DNA of 64,000 nucleotides from a bacterium (lineage in GTDB: Bacteria; Babelota; Babeliae; Babelales; RVW-14), in the NCBI GenBank assembly GCA_016699045.1, contig CP064957.1, positions 558,001 to 622,000 on the forward strand, read 5' to 3'. Shown piece by piece: positions 27,521 to 36,690 of this stretch. Position 1 is the first letter of the stretch. Each line of letters begins with the position of its first letter. The position numbers and the translations under genes are program-made. Under the pieces are notes generated by a model. The model saw nothing but the letters and a program-made list of their open reading frames with translations. It was not told the origin of the DNA and did not search any database.

Positions 27521-28924
27521 GTGGATATTATTGTTATTGGGGCCGGCTATGTTGGCCTTGTAACGGCGGCATGCCTTGCTCAAAAAGACAACAACGTTAC
27601 CATTGTTGAAAATAATCCTGCAAAAATTACCGCTCTTTTGCAAGGCGTTATTCCATTTTATGAACCGGGCCTTGATAAACTGGTTGCCGAAGGTATTACA
27701 AAAAAAAATATTACCTTTGTTGCCAACGTTGCACAAGCACTGCAAGCTACCAAACCAGACGTTATTTTTTCATGCGTCGGCACACCATCGAGAGAAGACG
27801 GCTCAGCAGATTTGTCGTTTGTTTGGCAAGTCGCTCAAGAAATTGGACAACATATCAACAACTACACGCTCGTTGTAAATAAATCAACCGTCCCGGTTGG
27901 CACGGCAGAAAATGTTAAAGCAATTATTCAAGAGCAGTTACGTCTTCGTTCAGTAACCGTACCATTTGACGTTGCCTCAAACCCAGAATTTTTAAAAGAA
28001 GGCGATGCGCTCAGTGATTTTATGCAACCAGACCGCGTCGTGATTGGCGTTGACTCAGAACAGGCAACCACCCTGCTCACGCAATTGTATGCACCTTTTT
28101 TAACAAACATTGAACAACAGTTGGTTTGCATGGACATCCCTTCAGCAGAACTCACTAAATATGCTTCAAACGCTATGCTGGCAACTCGTATCAGTTTCAT
28201 GAACCAACTTGCTCATTTGGCAGACGTAGTCGGCGCGGATATTGAAGACGTCAAAAAAGGAATGGCTCTTGACCAACGCATTGGCAAACATTTCCTAAAT
28301 GCCGGTATCGGCTACGGCGGCAGCTGCTTTCCCAAAGACGTCAAAGCACTCATTCATACCGGCAAAGAACATCATGTTTCTATGTCATTGATTCAGGAAG
28401 TTGATGCTGTCAACACGCAACAACGACAATTATTTTTAAATAAAATTCTCGACTCTTATGGCAACACACTCCTCAACAAACGGATCGGAATTTGGGGCCT
28501 TGCTTTCAAACCCGAAACCGACGACATCCGTTGTGCTCCCGCCATTGACATTATTACCAACCTTCTCGCGCACGGCGCCCACATCATTGCGTACGACCCA
28601 GTAGCTAGCAGCAACATGCAACAGCTTTTCAAAAATACTGTCACATTTGCCTCAACAGCAGATGAAGTAGTCAACGCGGCAGACTTTTTAATTATTCTGA
28701 CCGAATGGCATGAATTTAAAACATACCCAACGGCACATTTTGCAAAGCTCAACGATCAGGTTATTTTTGATGGCCGCAACTGCTTTGACCCTGTTCTCAT
28801 GCAAGAACAAGGTTTATGCTACATTACCATCGGACGTAACGTACACCAGCAAGAAACGAAAAAGAAATTGGTCTCGCTCAAAAAACAAAACCGAACGAGT
28901 CAACCAACATGTCCAACGATATAA
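27521..28924 (+). CDS. ugd: UDP-glucose 6-dehydrogenase
   Basis: The GTG start follows GGAGAAAG. The 467-residue protein begins MDIIVIGAGYVGLVTAACLA, has FSCVGTPSREDGSADLSF, VNKSTVPVGTAE, NPEFLKEGDA and the catalytic Cys in GYGGSCFPKDVKAL (about residue 268), then GLAFKPETDDIRCAPA. It oxidises UDP-glucose twice to UDP-glucuronate, the substrate for the UXS enzyme at 16.4 kb. The following glycosyltransferase starts within its last 16 bases. Confidence 0.95.
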   Translation: MDIIVIGAGYVGLVTAACLAQKDNNVTIVENNPAKITALLQGVIPFYEPGLDKLVAEGITKKNITFVANVAQALQATKPDVIFSCVGTPSREDGSADLSFVWQVAQEIGQHINNYTLVVNKSTVPVGTAENVKAIIQEQLRLRSVTVPFDVASNPEFLKEGDALSDFMQPDRVVIGVDSEQATTLLTQLYAPFLTNIEQQLVCMDIPSAELTKYASNAMLATRISFMNQLAHLADVVGADIEDVKKGMALDQRIGKHFLNAGIGYGGSCFPKDVKALIHTGKEHHVSMSLIQEVDAVNTQQRQLFLNKILDSYGNTLLNKRIGIWGLAFKPETDDIRCAPAIDIITNLLAHGAHIIAYDPVASSNMQQLFKNTVTFASTADEVVNAADFLIILTEWHEFKTYPTAHFAKLNDQVIFDGRNCFDPVLMQEQGLCYITIGRNVHQQETKKKLVSLKKQNRTSQPTCPTI

Positions 28925-30129
28925 AAAAAAAGATTTTGTTTATACATCACGGCAAGGGACTGGGCGGCGCACCGCTCAGTCTGCTGTATTTAGTCAAAGG
29001 CATTGACCAAAATCTTTACCAAGCAGAAGTCCTTTTTCTGCACAACTCTGATGCCTTCAAGCTTTTTACCGAACAGGGCATTACCTGCCATGGCCCGGTA
29101 AATCTTTACGACTTTGCTCATACAAAAATTTGGTGGTTTAAATGGTACCACCTCCCACACCTCACTCGAGCCTCTCTGGATACTCTCAAAACAATCAACT
29201 CTGAAGCCCGCCAATGGCTGGAAAAAATTAAACCGGACCTTGTACACTTAAACACCAGCTCTCTTATCGCATGGGGCAAAATTGCTCACAAAATTGGCAT
29301 ACCAATAGTCTGGCACATCCGCGAACCACTCGCACCTGGCTACCTGGGGGCACGCAAGTCACTCATCACGCGCAGCATCGAACGATATGCTGGCGCGATT
29401 GTTCCGATCTGCAAAAACGATGCCTTGCCCTGGCGTAACAATCCCAAAACACACGTTGTGTATAATGCCGTCAATGCAACAATGTTTGATGCATCTATCA
29501 GCCCTCACGATTTTTTAGCACAGCACTATCTTGACTCAAGTATCCCCAAAATTTTATTTGTAGGCGGCCTTTCAGAAGAAAAAGGAACGCTATTATTGCT
29601 CAACATTTTTGAAAAAGTTTTGGAACTAGTACCTCACGCTCAACTTTTAATTGCCGGCTATTTTTACCATCAAAAGCACCACTCGCTCAATATTAAGCGC
29701 TTTATGCCTGCGGCCAAATTTAGGCAATCAGTCAACAATCAGCTTCAAAAAGTTAAAGAATCAGTTCACCTTTTGGGCCCCATAAAAAATATTCCTGAAG
29801 CCATGGCCGCCGCCAATGTTCTTGTCTTTCCTGCCACCATTGGCCACTTTGCTCGGCCAATCATTGAAGCTGGTTTTATGAAAAAACCGGTTGTTGCCTC
29901 AGCCCTGGCGCCACTTGACGAACTAGTAATTCACGAAAAAACGGGGTATCTCATCGCACCCAAAAACCTTGACGAGTGGGCCGAAAAATTAAGCACCTTA
30001 CTCTTGAATAAAAATTTACAAAATACGATGGGCCAAGCAGGTTTTGATTTTTGTTCACAAACCTTCAGCTTACCCAACCAAATTACCAAGATTCAAACAA
30101 TTTATTCTCAACTTTTAAAGGAAGAATAA
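28909..30129 (+). CDS. GT4-family glycosyltransferase
   Basis: This 406-residue GT-B protein starts MSNDIKKKILFIHHGKGLGG with the acceptor loop GKGLGGAPLSLLYL. The donor domain has ILFVGGLSEEKGTLLLLNI, LVFPATIGHFARPIIEAGFM (E-x7-E position partly altered: only one acidic residue is kept) and EKTGYLIAPKNLDEWA. Likely a sugar transferase of the surface glycan. It is coupled to the downstream methyltransferase by a TAATG overlap. Confidence 0.85.
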   Translation: MSNDIKKKILFIHHGKGLGGAPLSLLYLVKGIDQNLYQAEVLFLHNSDAFKLFTEQGITCHGPVNLYDFAHTKIWWFKWYHLPHLTRASLDTLKTINSEARQWLEKIKPDLVHLNTSSLIAWGKIAHKIGIPIVWHIREPLAPGYLGARKSLITRSIERYAGAIVPICKNDALPWRNNPKTHVVYNAVNATMFDASISPHDFLAQHYLDSSIPKILFVGGLSEEKGTLLLLNIFEKVLELVPHAQLLIAGYFYHQKHHSLNIKRFMPAAKFRQSVNNQLQKVKESVHLLGPIKNIPEAMAAANVLVFPATIGHFARPIIEAGFMKKPVVASALAPLDELVIHEKTGYLIAPKNLDEWAEKLSTLLLNKNLQNTMGQAGFDFCSQTFSLPNQITKIQTIYSQLLKEE

Positions 30130-30941
30130 TGTCCAAGCAGAACCTTGCCAAAGAATCGGTTGCGCGCTACTGGAACCAAGCAAGCTGCGGCACCGAGTTT
30201 ATTCACGAAGCAAAACACTCTCGAGAATATTTTGAAGCAATCGAAGATTTTCGTTACACCATCGAACCAGAAATATTTGCTTTCGCGCAATTTACCCGAT
30301 TCCATAACAAAAAAATTCTTGAGGTTGGGGTGGGTGCTGGCACTGATTTTTTGCAATGGGTTCGCGCAGGCGCCCAGGCTTACGGCGTTGATTTAACACA
30401 AGAAGCCGTTACCAATGTTTTACATCGCTTGGCAATCTACAACCTTACCGCTTGTGACGTTCACGTTGCCGATGCTGAAAAACTTAACTTTGACAACAAC
30501 AGCTTCGACCTGGTGTACTCATGGGGCGTCATCCACCATTCACCAGACCCCGTCCAATGCCTGCGAGAAATTGTACGCGTAACCAAACCGGGCGGAGCTA
30601 TTAAAATTATGGTTTATAACCGGCGGTCACTTTTTGCTTGGTACCAGTACCTTCAATTCGGACTTTTGCTCGGCAAGCCCTTCACCAGCATGAAAAAAAT
30701 TTTAGCCCAGCACCAAGAAAGCCCAGGAACGCAGGCTTATACATTTAAAGAAATTAAAAAGATCCTCAAAGATTTTCCCGTTATTATCAATAAACTGGAA
30801 GCAAATATTACCAGCCACGATTTGTTGTATTACAAAAAAAATCGCTTTATTAAAGCGTGTGCGTACCTTGTTGCAAGCTTAACGGGCTGGACCCGACGCG
30901 GCTGGTTTATGACACTTGATCTTACAAAAAAAGAGGGTTAA
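30129..30941 (+). CDS. SAM-dependent class I methyltransferase
   Basis: The start is ATG 30129 (AAGGAAG site), overlapping the previous stop by one base. The roughly 270-residue protein shows motif I ILEVGVGAGTDFLQW, the acidic end of beta2 AYGVDLTQEAV, motif II VADAEKLNFDNNSFDLVYSW and VIHHSPDPVQCLREI with the post-motif KPGGAIKIMVYN. It transfers methyl groups to a small molecule or glycan. Its place at the end of a glycosyltransferase run suggests sugar O-methylation. It is convergent with the next gene, overlapping by four bases. Confidence 0.85.
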   Translation: MSKQNLAKESVARYWNQASCGTEFIHEAKHSREYFEAIEDFRYTIEPEIFAFAQFTRFHNKKILEVGVGAGTDFLQWVRAGAQAYGVDLTQEAVTNVLHRLAIYNLTACDVHVADAEKLNFDNNSFDLVYSWGVIHHSPDPVQCLREIVRVTKPGGAIKIMVYNRRSLFAWYQYLQFGLLLGKPFTSMKKILAQHQESPGTQAYTFKEIKKILKDFPVIINKLEANITSHDLLYYKKNRFIKACAYLVASLTGWTRRGWFMTLDLTKKEG

Positions 30942-31786
30942 GGACGCTTTGATTTCTTAATCTTCAAAATCATGGTCTCAGCATTTTTTTCGTTGTTATA
31001 ACATTTTTCATAACGGTTCACCGCCCAGCCCAGACTGCTAAAAAAGCCATTAACAAGCGGCAAGAATGGCCAGGAAAGGGCTTGGTACAACCAGCGCACC
31101 ATGCCCGGCACTTTTTTAGAATGCAGCAATTTGGCATCAAGCCGGGCAACTGGGTAGTAAAAACGATTATACATTTTTGCTTTAAGCTTATGGCACTCAA
31201 ACCACCCCTCAACTATCTCCAGGCCATGCTGGGCAAGCAACGCTTTTACTTCCTGAAATGAGTAATGTTTATAGTGCCCATACTGCTGCCGCACGTACCA
31301 ACGGGGGCTTTTTTCAGCCGGTCCTTGAACTACAAAATTGGGCGTGGTTAAAAATATAACACCATCGTCAGCCAAAACCTTGGGCAAAGCACTTAAAAAA
31401 GCATCAACATCTTCCAAGGGAATATGTTCAAAAACCTCGGCCAGCAAGATAAAATCAAACGGCTTTTCTTGGACCAGAGCGGGCACTAAGTCTTGCAAAA
31501 AACCTTCCCGCAAAGAAACATTGGGACATGCTTGGCGCAGGCGGTCCCAGCTATGCTGATTCCCTTGAACTTCAATGGCAACGCCCTGCTTAAAAAATTC
31601 AGCCAGCAACCGAGTAAGCCTACCATCGCCCGCACCCACATCTAAAAACCGCCCCCGCTTGCTCTGAAAAACGACCTTTTCAAGCTGTTCTAACCAAAAG
31701 CCAACGGCATAGTCGGGTAGCCGATTGGAAAAGCCGGTATGGATTTGACCTTGCTTGTACAATGAAGTATAACGTTGATATAACAT
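30938..31786 (-). CDS. SAM-dependent class I methyltransferase
   Basis: The start is ATG 31786 with AAAGGAGAAATTT upstream; the longer open frame lacks a site. The protein (about 282 residues) has motif I RGRFLDVGAGDGRLTRLL, FDFILLAEVFEHIPLEDVD and DDGVIFLTTPNFV, the UbiE/Methyltransf_23 layout. The C-terminal hydrophobic segment may associate with the membrane. Substrate unknown; glycan or lipid-linked sugar methylation is plausible from the neighbourhood. It is transcribed divergently from grpE. Confidence 0.83.
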   Translation of the reverse strand: MLYQRYTSLYKQGQIHTGFSNRLPDYAVGFWLEQLEKVVFQSKRGRFLDVGAGDGRLTRLLAEFFKQGVAIEVQGNQHSWDRLRQACPNVSLREGFLQDLVPALVQEKPFDFILLAEVFEHIPLEDVDAFLSALPKVLADDGVIFLTTPNFVVQGPAEKSPRWYVRQQYGHYKHYSFQEVKALLAQHGLEIVEGWFECHKLKAKMYNRFYYPVARLDAKLLHSKKVPGMVRWLYQALSWPFLPLVNGFFSSLGWAVNRYEKCYNNEKNAETMILKIKKSKRP

Positions 31787-31921
31787 AAATTTCTCCTTTT
31801 TTGGCCATTGTGCCGTTAGATGACTAACAGTTTTTTTCATGGTAAACTCAAGTCTAGATCGTATAAATACGCAAGTAAATACACCTGTCATGTGATGACT
31901 AACCAAGGAGCTTTTAGAACA

Positions 31922-32428
31922 ATGGATGCAGAAGATATAAAAAACGAAGAATTCAACAACCACGACGAAGAAACGACATCACCAGTAGAAAAAAAACAGG
32001 TGACAGAAAATTTTTATGAACAGTTCATTAAACTAAGCGCCGACTTAGAAAATTATAAAAGACGCGTCACCAGAGAACGTGCTGAGTGGATGGATGTGTC
32101 GCAAGTGAATCTTTTGATTGAGCTGTTACCTATTTTTGACGAACTCGATCGCGCTCTTGTGATGGCCAACAACGCCCAAACCGATGCAACCCACAATGCA
32201 TGGCTTGATGGTTTTAAATTGATTCAAAAAAATTGGGAAAAAAAGCTTGAAGAAGTACACGTAAAAGTAATCGACACAAGCGGAATGTTTAACCCAGAAA
32301 TGCACGAAGCATTAATGCAAGTTGAAGATCCAGAAAAACAATCGGGTCAAATCGCTCAAGTGTTTCACAAAGGCTATACCTTTAAAGACAAAGTAATTGT
32401 GCATGCAAAGGTAAGTGTCGCTAAATAA
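31922..32428 (+). CDS. grpE: nucleotide exchange factor GrpE
   Basis: I set the start at ATG 31922, 11 bases after AAGGAG. The 168-residue protein has the acidic N terminus, the long helix with LSADLENYKRRVTRERAEWM, LLPIFDELDRALVMA, GFKLIQKNWEKKLEEVHV and the beta domain MFNPEMHEALMQVEDPEK, GYTFKDKVI. GrpE exchanges ADP on DnaK during protein folding. No dnaK or dnaJ gene is in the window. Confidence 0.95.
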   Translation: MDAEDIKNEEFNNHDEETTSPVEKKQVTENFYEQFIKLSADLENYKRRVTRERAEWMDVSQVNLLIELLPIFDELDRALVMANNAQTDATHNAWLDGFKLIQKNWEKKLEEVHVKVIDTSGMFNPEMHEALMQVEDPEKQSGQIAQVFHKGYTFKDKVIVHAKVSVAK

Positions 32429-32432
32429 AAAG

Positions 32433-33200
32433 ATGATGATGGTGCGCTTAATCCCTAAAAAACTTTCTTCTCAAAACCGCCCTTACCGGCGGGTTATTAG
32501 CTTTAGGCGGTTTACTCGTCGCGCCAATCTTAATCAGCTTCCCAATTTAATAACGCTGGGCAATGCATGCTTTGGTTTTACCTCAATGATTTTTGCGGCA
32601 CACGGCAATTTTTTTGCCGCCGGCTATTTCATTTTGTTGGGCGCTCTCATGGACGCCCTTGATGGCCGCGTCGCCCGTTATGTTGGGGTAACAAGCCCCT
32701 TGGGCGCGCAGCTTGATTCGCTGAGCGATGCCATTTCGTTTTGCATGGCACCAGCTTTCTTAACCTATTTTTGGGTGTTACGCAAAATGGGCCTTATCGG
32801 CTATGCCGCGTGTGCCTTTTTTTTATTAGCAGGTATTGCGCGCTTAGCAAAATTTAACATCACCAGCAACGAACAATCGACCGCTTTTATTGGCATGCCC
32901 ACCACACTAGCGGGCTGTTTTTTAGTGACACTCCTGCTCAATAGCCAATCATTCTTGCTTGAACCATCATACATTTTTTTTATTTTAAGCCTTGTGGTAA
33001 CTCTTGGCTTCTTGATGATCAGCAAAGTGCGCTTTTCAAGTTTTAAAAAAATAAGCAAAAATTGGTATGCCTTAACAAGCGTCATGCTCACAGCATTCGT
33101 CATTAGCATGGGTTTTCTTAAGGTATTACTTTTACTTTTTATTGCCTACTTTGTTTTTACCTGTATTCAGCCTTTTACTACAATCGTGCGAAAATCATAA
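32433..33200 (+). CDS. pssA: CDP-diacylglycerol-serine O-phosphatidyltransferase
   Basis: The protein carries the CDP-alcohol phosphatidyltransferase signature DGRVARYVGVTSPLGAQLD, continuing SLSD (DGxxAR-x8-GxxxD-xxxD), preceded by NLITLGNACFGFTSMIFAAH and followed by six hydrophobic helices. This is the type II PssA pattern, making phosphatidylserine at the inner membrane, precursor of phosphatidylethanolamine. The start is uncertain: a cluster of ATGs at 32433-32441 or a GTG at 32415 inside the grpE end. Confidence 0.88.
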   Translation: MMMVRLIPKKLSSQNRPYRRVISFRRFTRRANLNQLPNLITLGNACFGFTSMIFAAHGNFFAAGYFILLGALMDALDGRVARYVGVTSPLGAQLDSLSDAISFCMAPAFLTYFWVLRKMGLIGYAACAFFLLAGIARLAKFNITSNEQSTAFIGMPTTLAGCFLVTLLLNSQSFLLEPSYIFFILSLVVTLGFLMISKVRFSSFKKISKNWYALTSVMLTAFVISMGFLKVLLLLFIAYFVFTCIQPFTTIVRKS

Positions 33201-33221
33201 CGCTCAAAAAGGAGTATTTTC

Positions 33222-34883
33222 ATGCAATCACGTATCAACTCGTTGCTTGCTTTACCTATCGTTATCAGCTTCATGTTGATTGGTGGGGGTATTTATTACC
33301 TTCATGATCGACACAAAAAGTTTGAACACTTAGAACAACTGCTCGGCCAATACACATCAGTAAAAGATTCTTTAGAAAAAGTTATCACGCACAAAACTGC
33401 AGCACCAAGTACTGCTGTTGTTGCTGAGCAACAAGAAGTAACCATCCCGGCATCATGGATCGACATTCAAAAAAAAGTCAAAAATACCGTTGTTCAAGTT
33501 TTCTCACAAATTAATGAATTCAACTGGCTTGAACCATACAAAACACCCCGCCAAGGCGAAGGCAGCGGCAGTGGCTTTTTTATCAACGATCAAGGCCATT
33601 TAATAACTAATTATCACGTGGTCATGCAGTCAACCAACATTGAAATTCAAATTCCACTCTTTGGCATGGAACGCTTTGATGCAAAGTTAATTGGCGTAAG
33701 CCCAGAGCGTGATATTGCTTTACTAAAAGTAACGGATGAAGCACTCACCAAAATTAAACAAAAATTAGACCCAATTCCATTTTTAACTTTTGACAACTCT
33801 GATGCAGTTATCCGTTCGCAAGAAATTCTTGCCCTCGGCTATCCTCTGGCACAAGGCAGACTTAAAAGCACCTTGGGTATTGTCAGTGGTCGTGAGACAC
33901 TTGGCTATTTTGGTTACATTCAAGTAACCACACCGCTCAACCCCGGCAACTCGGGCGGCCCTGCACTCAACAACGCGGGAAAAGTCGTGGGCATTAATTC
34001 TCGTGGCGTTATTGGCGCACAAAACGTTGGTTACATTATTCCCATCAACGAAGTTAAAAGTGCCTTGAATGACTTGTCTCGAGTACCGTTGCTGCGCAAG
34101 CCAACTCTCGGCTGTATTTTTACCTACGCAACACCAGAAATGGTTAACTACCTGGGCAACCCACCGCAAGGCGGCTGGTACATTGCCAAAGTTTTTAATA
34201 ACACACTTTTGAAAAAAGCCGGCCTGAAAAAAGACGATATGTTGTACAAAGTTAATGGCTACCCGATCGACATGTACGGCGAACTTGATGTACCATGGAG
34301 CGAAGACAAAGTTTCTCTTTTCGAACTACTCAATCGCTACAAAATTGGTGATTCTTTAGCATTCTCAATTTACCGCAAGGGCAAACCATTAGATATCAGT
34401 TTCACGCTTGACGATAGTTATCTCCCACCCATTCGCACGATTTATTCTGAATTTGAACCAGAAGCAATCGATTATGAAATTGTTGGCGGCATGGTTGTTA
34501 TGCCTCTTTCACTTAACCACGTGGGCATTATGATTCAAAGCGTGCCAAGCTTGGTAAAATACGGCCAGCCAGACAAGCAACACACGCCAGCCTTGGTAAT
34601 CACTCACGTGTTGCCAAACTCACAAGCATCACGTGCTCGTGTTTTGCGCCCTGGCGAAATTATTGCTGCCGTCAACAACGAAAAAGTACAAACACTGGCC
34701 GACTTACGCAAAGCAATTTTACAAAGCAAAAATAAAGAATTTTTAACGATTAGAACCGACAATAATTTGTACGGCGTTTTATCGGTTGATCGCATCGTTA
34801 AAGATGAGCCAATGCTTTCTGCACAGTATTTTTATAAATCATCACCACTCATTGAACAATTACGAGAAGAGAAACGTGGCTAA
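33222..34883 (+). CDS. HtrA/DegP-like membrane-anchored serine protease with PDZ domains
   Basis: AAAGGAG precedes the ATG. The 553-residue protein has an N-terminal signal-anchor helix (residues 9-27), a coiled linker, then a trypsin-like domain with the triad His132 (TNYHVV), Asp164 (ERDIALL) and Ser244 (NPGNSGGPAL). Two PDZ-type regions follow, around residues 300-400 and 440-535 (VLPNSQASRARVLRPGEII). It should degrade or refold misfolded envelope proteins. It is longer than typical DegP by about 80 residues because of the inter-PDZ segment. The tlyA start lies inside its last codons. Confidence 0.9.
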   Translation: MQSRINSLLALPIVISFMLIGGGIYYLHDRHKKFEHLEQLLGQYTSVKDSLEKVITHKTAAPSTAVVAEQQEVTIPASWIDIQKKVKNTVVQVFSQINEFNWLEPYKTPRQGEGSGSGFFINDQGHLITNYHVVMQSTNIEIQIPLFGMERFDAKLIGVSPERDIALLKVTDEALTKIKQKLDPIPFLTFDNSDAVIRSQEILALGYPLAQGRLKSTLGIVSGRETLGYFGYIQVTTPLNPGNSGGPALNNAGKVVGINSRGVIGAQNVGYIIPINEVKSALNDLSRVPLLRKPTLGCIFTYATPEMVNYLGNPPQGGWYIAKVFNNTLLKKAGLKKDDMLYKVNGYPIDMYGELDVPWSEDKVSLFELLNRYKIGDSLAFSIYRKGKPLDISFTLDDSYLPPIRTIYSEFEPEAIDYEIVGGMVVMPLSLNHVGIMIQSVPSLVKYGQPDKQHTPALVITHVLPNSQASRARVLRPGEIIAAVNNEKVQTLADLRKAILQSKNKEFLTIRTDNNLYGVLSVDRIVKDEPMLSAQYFYKSSPLIEQLREEKRG

Positions 34884-35619
34884 AGAAAAAAAGCGCCTTG
34901 ACGCACTAATTCTTGAACTTTACCCTCATTTGACGCGCAACCAAGTGCAGAGTTTTATTCTGCAAGGCAAAGTCAAAGTTAACGATTTAGTCTGCACAAA
35001 ACCGGGAACACCCGTCAGCCTCGATGCCGTTATTGGCATGGAGGCTGACCAACCAAAATATGCCAGCCGTGCCGGCTTTAAACTTGAAGCAGCGCTCGAG
35101 CATTTTAAGGTCGATGTTACCAATCTAGTAGCTCTTGATGCCGGCATCTCAACCGGTGGTTTTACCGACTGCTTGTTACAGCACGGCGCCAAGCGCATTT
35201 ACGGCATTGACGTTGGTTACGGCCAGGTGCATGAAAAAATCCGCACTGACTCGCGCTTGATTTTGATGGAAAAAACGAACCTGCGCCATTTGGCCCCGCT
35301 GCCAGAATTGGTCGATTTGATAACACTCGATTTATCGTTTATCTCGATTTTAAAAGTCATGCCAGCGCTCGTAAATATTATCAAACCAACCGGCAAAATT
35401 ATCACACTCATTAAGCCTCAATTTGAAGCTGAACGGGCAGATATTCAACGTGGCGGCGTTGTCAAAAGTGCCGCTGTTCATGAACGCGTTATTGAAAAAA
35501 TTAAACAGGGCATGCAGGAATTTGGGTTCAACATGATTGGCGTTATTGAATCGCCGATTGTTGGGGCTACATCTGGCAACAAAGAGTTTCTTGCGTTGTT
35601 TGAACATATCGAAAAGTAA
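34876..35619 (+). CDS. tlyA: TlyA-family rRNA 2'-O-methyltransferase
   Basis: The GTG start at 34876 follows AGAAGAG and overlaps the protease stop by eight bases. The 247-residue protein has an N-terminal S4 RNA-binding domain (RLDALILELYPHLTRNQVQS), then an FtsJ-like SAM domain with ALDAGISTGGFTDCLLQHGA, VYGVDVGYGQ-like IYGIDVGYGQVHEKIR, LDLSFISIL and LIKPQFEA. Family members methylate 16S/23S rRNA, although some are annotated hemolysin A. A housekeeping role is most likely. Confidence 0.92.
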   Translation: MAKEKKRLDALILELYPHLTRNQVQSFILQGKVKVNDLVCTKPGTPVSLDAVIGMEADQPKYASRAGFKLEAALEHFKVDVTNLVALDAGISTGGFTDCLLQHGAKRIYGIDVGYGQVHEKIRTDSRLILMEKTNLRHLAPLPELVDLITLDLSFISILKVMPALVNIIKPTGKIITLIKPQFEAERADIQRGGVVKSAAVHERVIEKIKQGMQEFGFNMIGVIESPIVGATSGNKEFLALFEHIEK

Positions 35620-35627
35620 AAATAATT

Positions 35628-36605
35628 ATGAAGCTTTTTCCAAAAATCACACTTGCCATCTTTTTGGCAATAAGTTCGTTTTTAGTTATAAGTTTATTTA
35701 AGGTATATCCCCAGGAGCAACCAGCCATGGAATGGTCAGAATTTTCTTTTATACTCAAGCCCTCATCTTTAGGTGGCGTTGGTGTTTTTGCCATGCACGA
35801 TATTCCTGCCGGCACACCCCTCTTTCGTACCGATCACCGTTCAAGAACTTTTAAAACAAAAGACCTCGATCCAGAATTTATTAAATACTGCGTCTTGGTC
35901 AACGATGAAGAATGCCGAGGCCCTGAGCGTTTTGACCGCTTAGAAATCAGCTGGTACCTCAACCACTCACACATGCCAAATATTGCAAAATACGATAAAC
36001 CAACCGACCGCGGCTGCTATGCCCTCAAAGATATTAAAGCTGGTGATGAAATCCTGATTGATTATAGCGGCCTCAATGAGCCCGAGCACTTGAAAGAAGA
36101 TTATTATAAGCAATCGACTACCACCACATCAACATCGACACTCAATCCGCCAAATCAACAGGCACAAAAGAACGTTTCCAAAACATGGTCAGAATTTTCT
36201 TTTATGCTCAAGCCGTCATCTTTGGGCGGCATTGGCGTTTTTGCCGTGCATGATATTCCAACAGGCACACAAGTTTTTCGCAATGATCACATTATAAAAA
36301 CTTGGAAAGTAAAAGATCTTTCTCTCGAGCTCAGACAATATTGCATCTACCTCAACGACGAAGAATGCCTAGGACCTGAGCGCTTTGATCGCATGGAAAT
36401 AGGTTGGTATTTAAACCATTCAGACACCCCCAATATTGCAAAAAACCATGAAGAAATGTCTACGATCCATGACATTAGAGCACGGACAGAGCGTGCATTT
36501 GTCACAACAAAAGACATCAAAGCTGGTGATGAAATTTTGATTGATTATAACTATCTTAATGAGCCAGAACACCTGAAAGAAGATTATTATAAAAAATCTT
36601 CCTAA
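35628..36605 (+). CDS. secreted or membrane-anchored protein with two tandem SET domains
   Basis: This 325-residue protein starts with a hydrophobic signal or anchor (residues 5-25). Two copies of a SET-like module follow, about residues 36-165 and 186-322, nearly identical to each other (FSFILKPSSLGGVGVFAMHD against FSFMLKPSSLGGIGVFAVHD). Each copy has the SAM-binding NHSxxPN (WYLNHSHMPN, WYLNHSDTPN) and the catalytic-Tyr block GDEILIDY, followed by LNEPEHLKEDYYK. A Thr/Ser-rich linker separates them. SET proteins methylate lysines. Secreted bacterial ones can modify host histones, so a host target is inferred. It ends at a strong terminator. Confidence 0.87.
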   Translation: MKLFPKITLAIFLAISSFLVISLFKVYPQEQPAMEWSEFSFILKPSSLGGVGVFAMHDIPAGTPLFRTDHRSRTFKTKDLDPEFIKYCVLVNDEECRGPERFDRLEISWYLNHSHMPNIAKYDKPTDRGCYALKDIKAGDEILIDYSGLNEPEHLKEDYYKQSTTTTSTSTLNPPNQQAQKNVSKTWSEFSFMLKPSSLGGIGVFAVHDIPTGTQVFRNDHIIKTWKVKDLSLELRQYCIYLNDEECLGPERFDRMEIGWYLNHSDTPNIAKNHEEMSTIHDIRARTERAFVTTKDIKAGDEILIDYNYLNEPEHLKEDYYKKSS

Positions 36606-36624
36606 GCTTTTAAAAACTCGAGCC

Positions 36625-36665
36625 AATAAAAAGAGCCGCTGTAAAAAACAGCGGCTCTTTTTATT
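36625..36665. terminator. bidirectional intrinsic terminator, 18-bp perfect stem
   Basis: AATAAAAAGAGCCGCTGT and its exact complement flank a five-base loop, with A and T runs on both sides. It lies between the convergent SET gene and the minus-strand gene ending at 36691, and can serve both. Confidence 0.9.
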
Positions 36666-36690
36666 AAACTTAATAACGTAAAATTTACGC

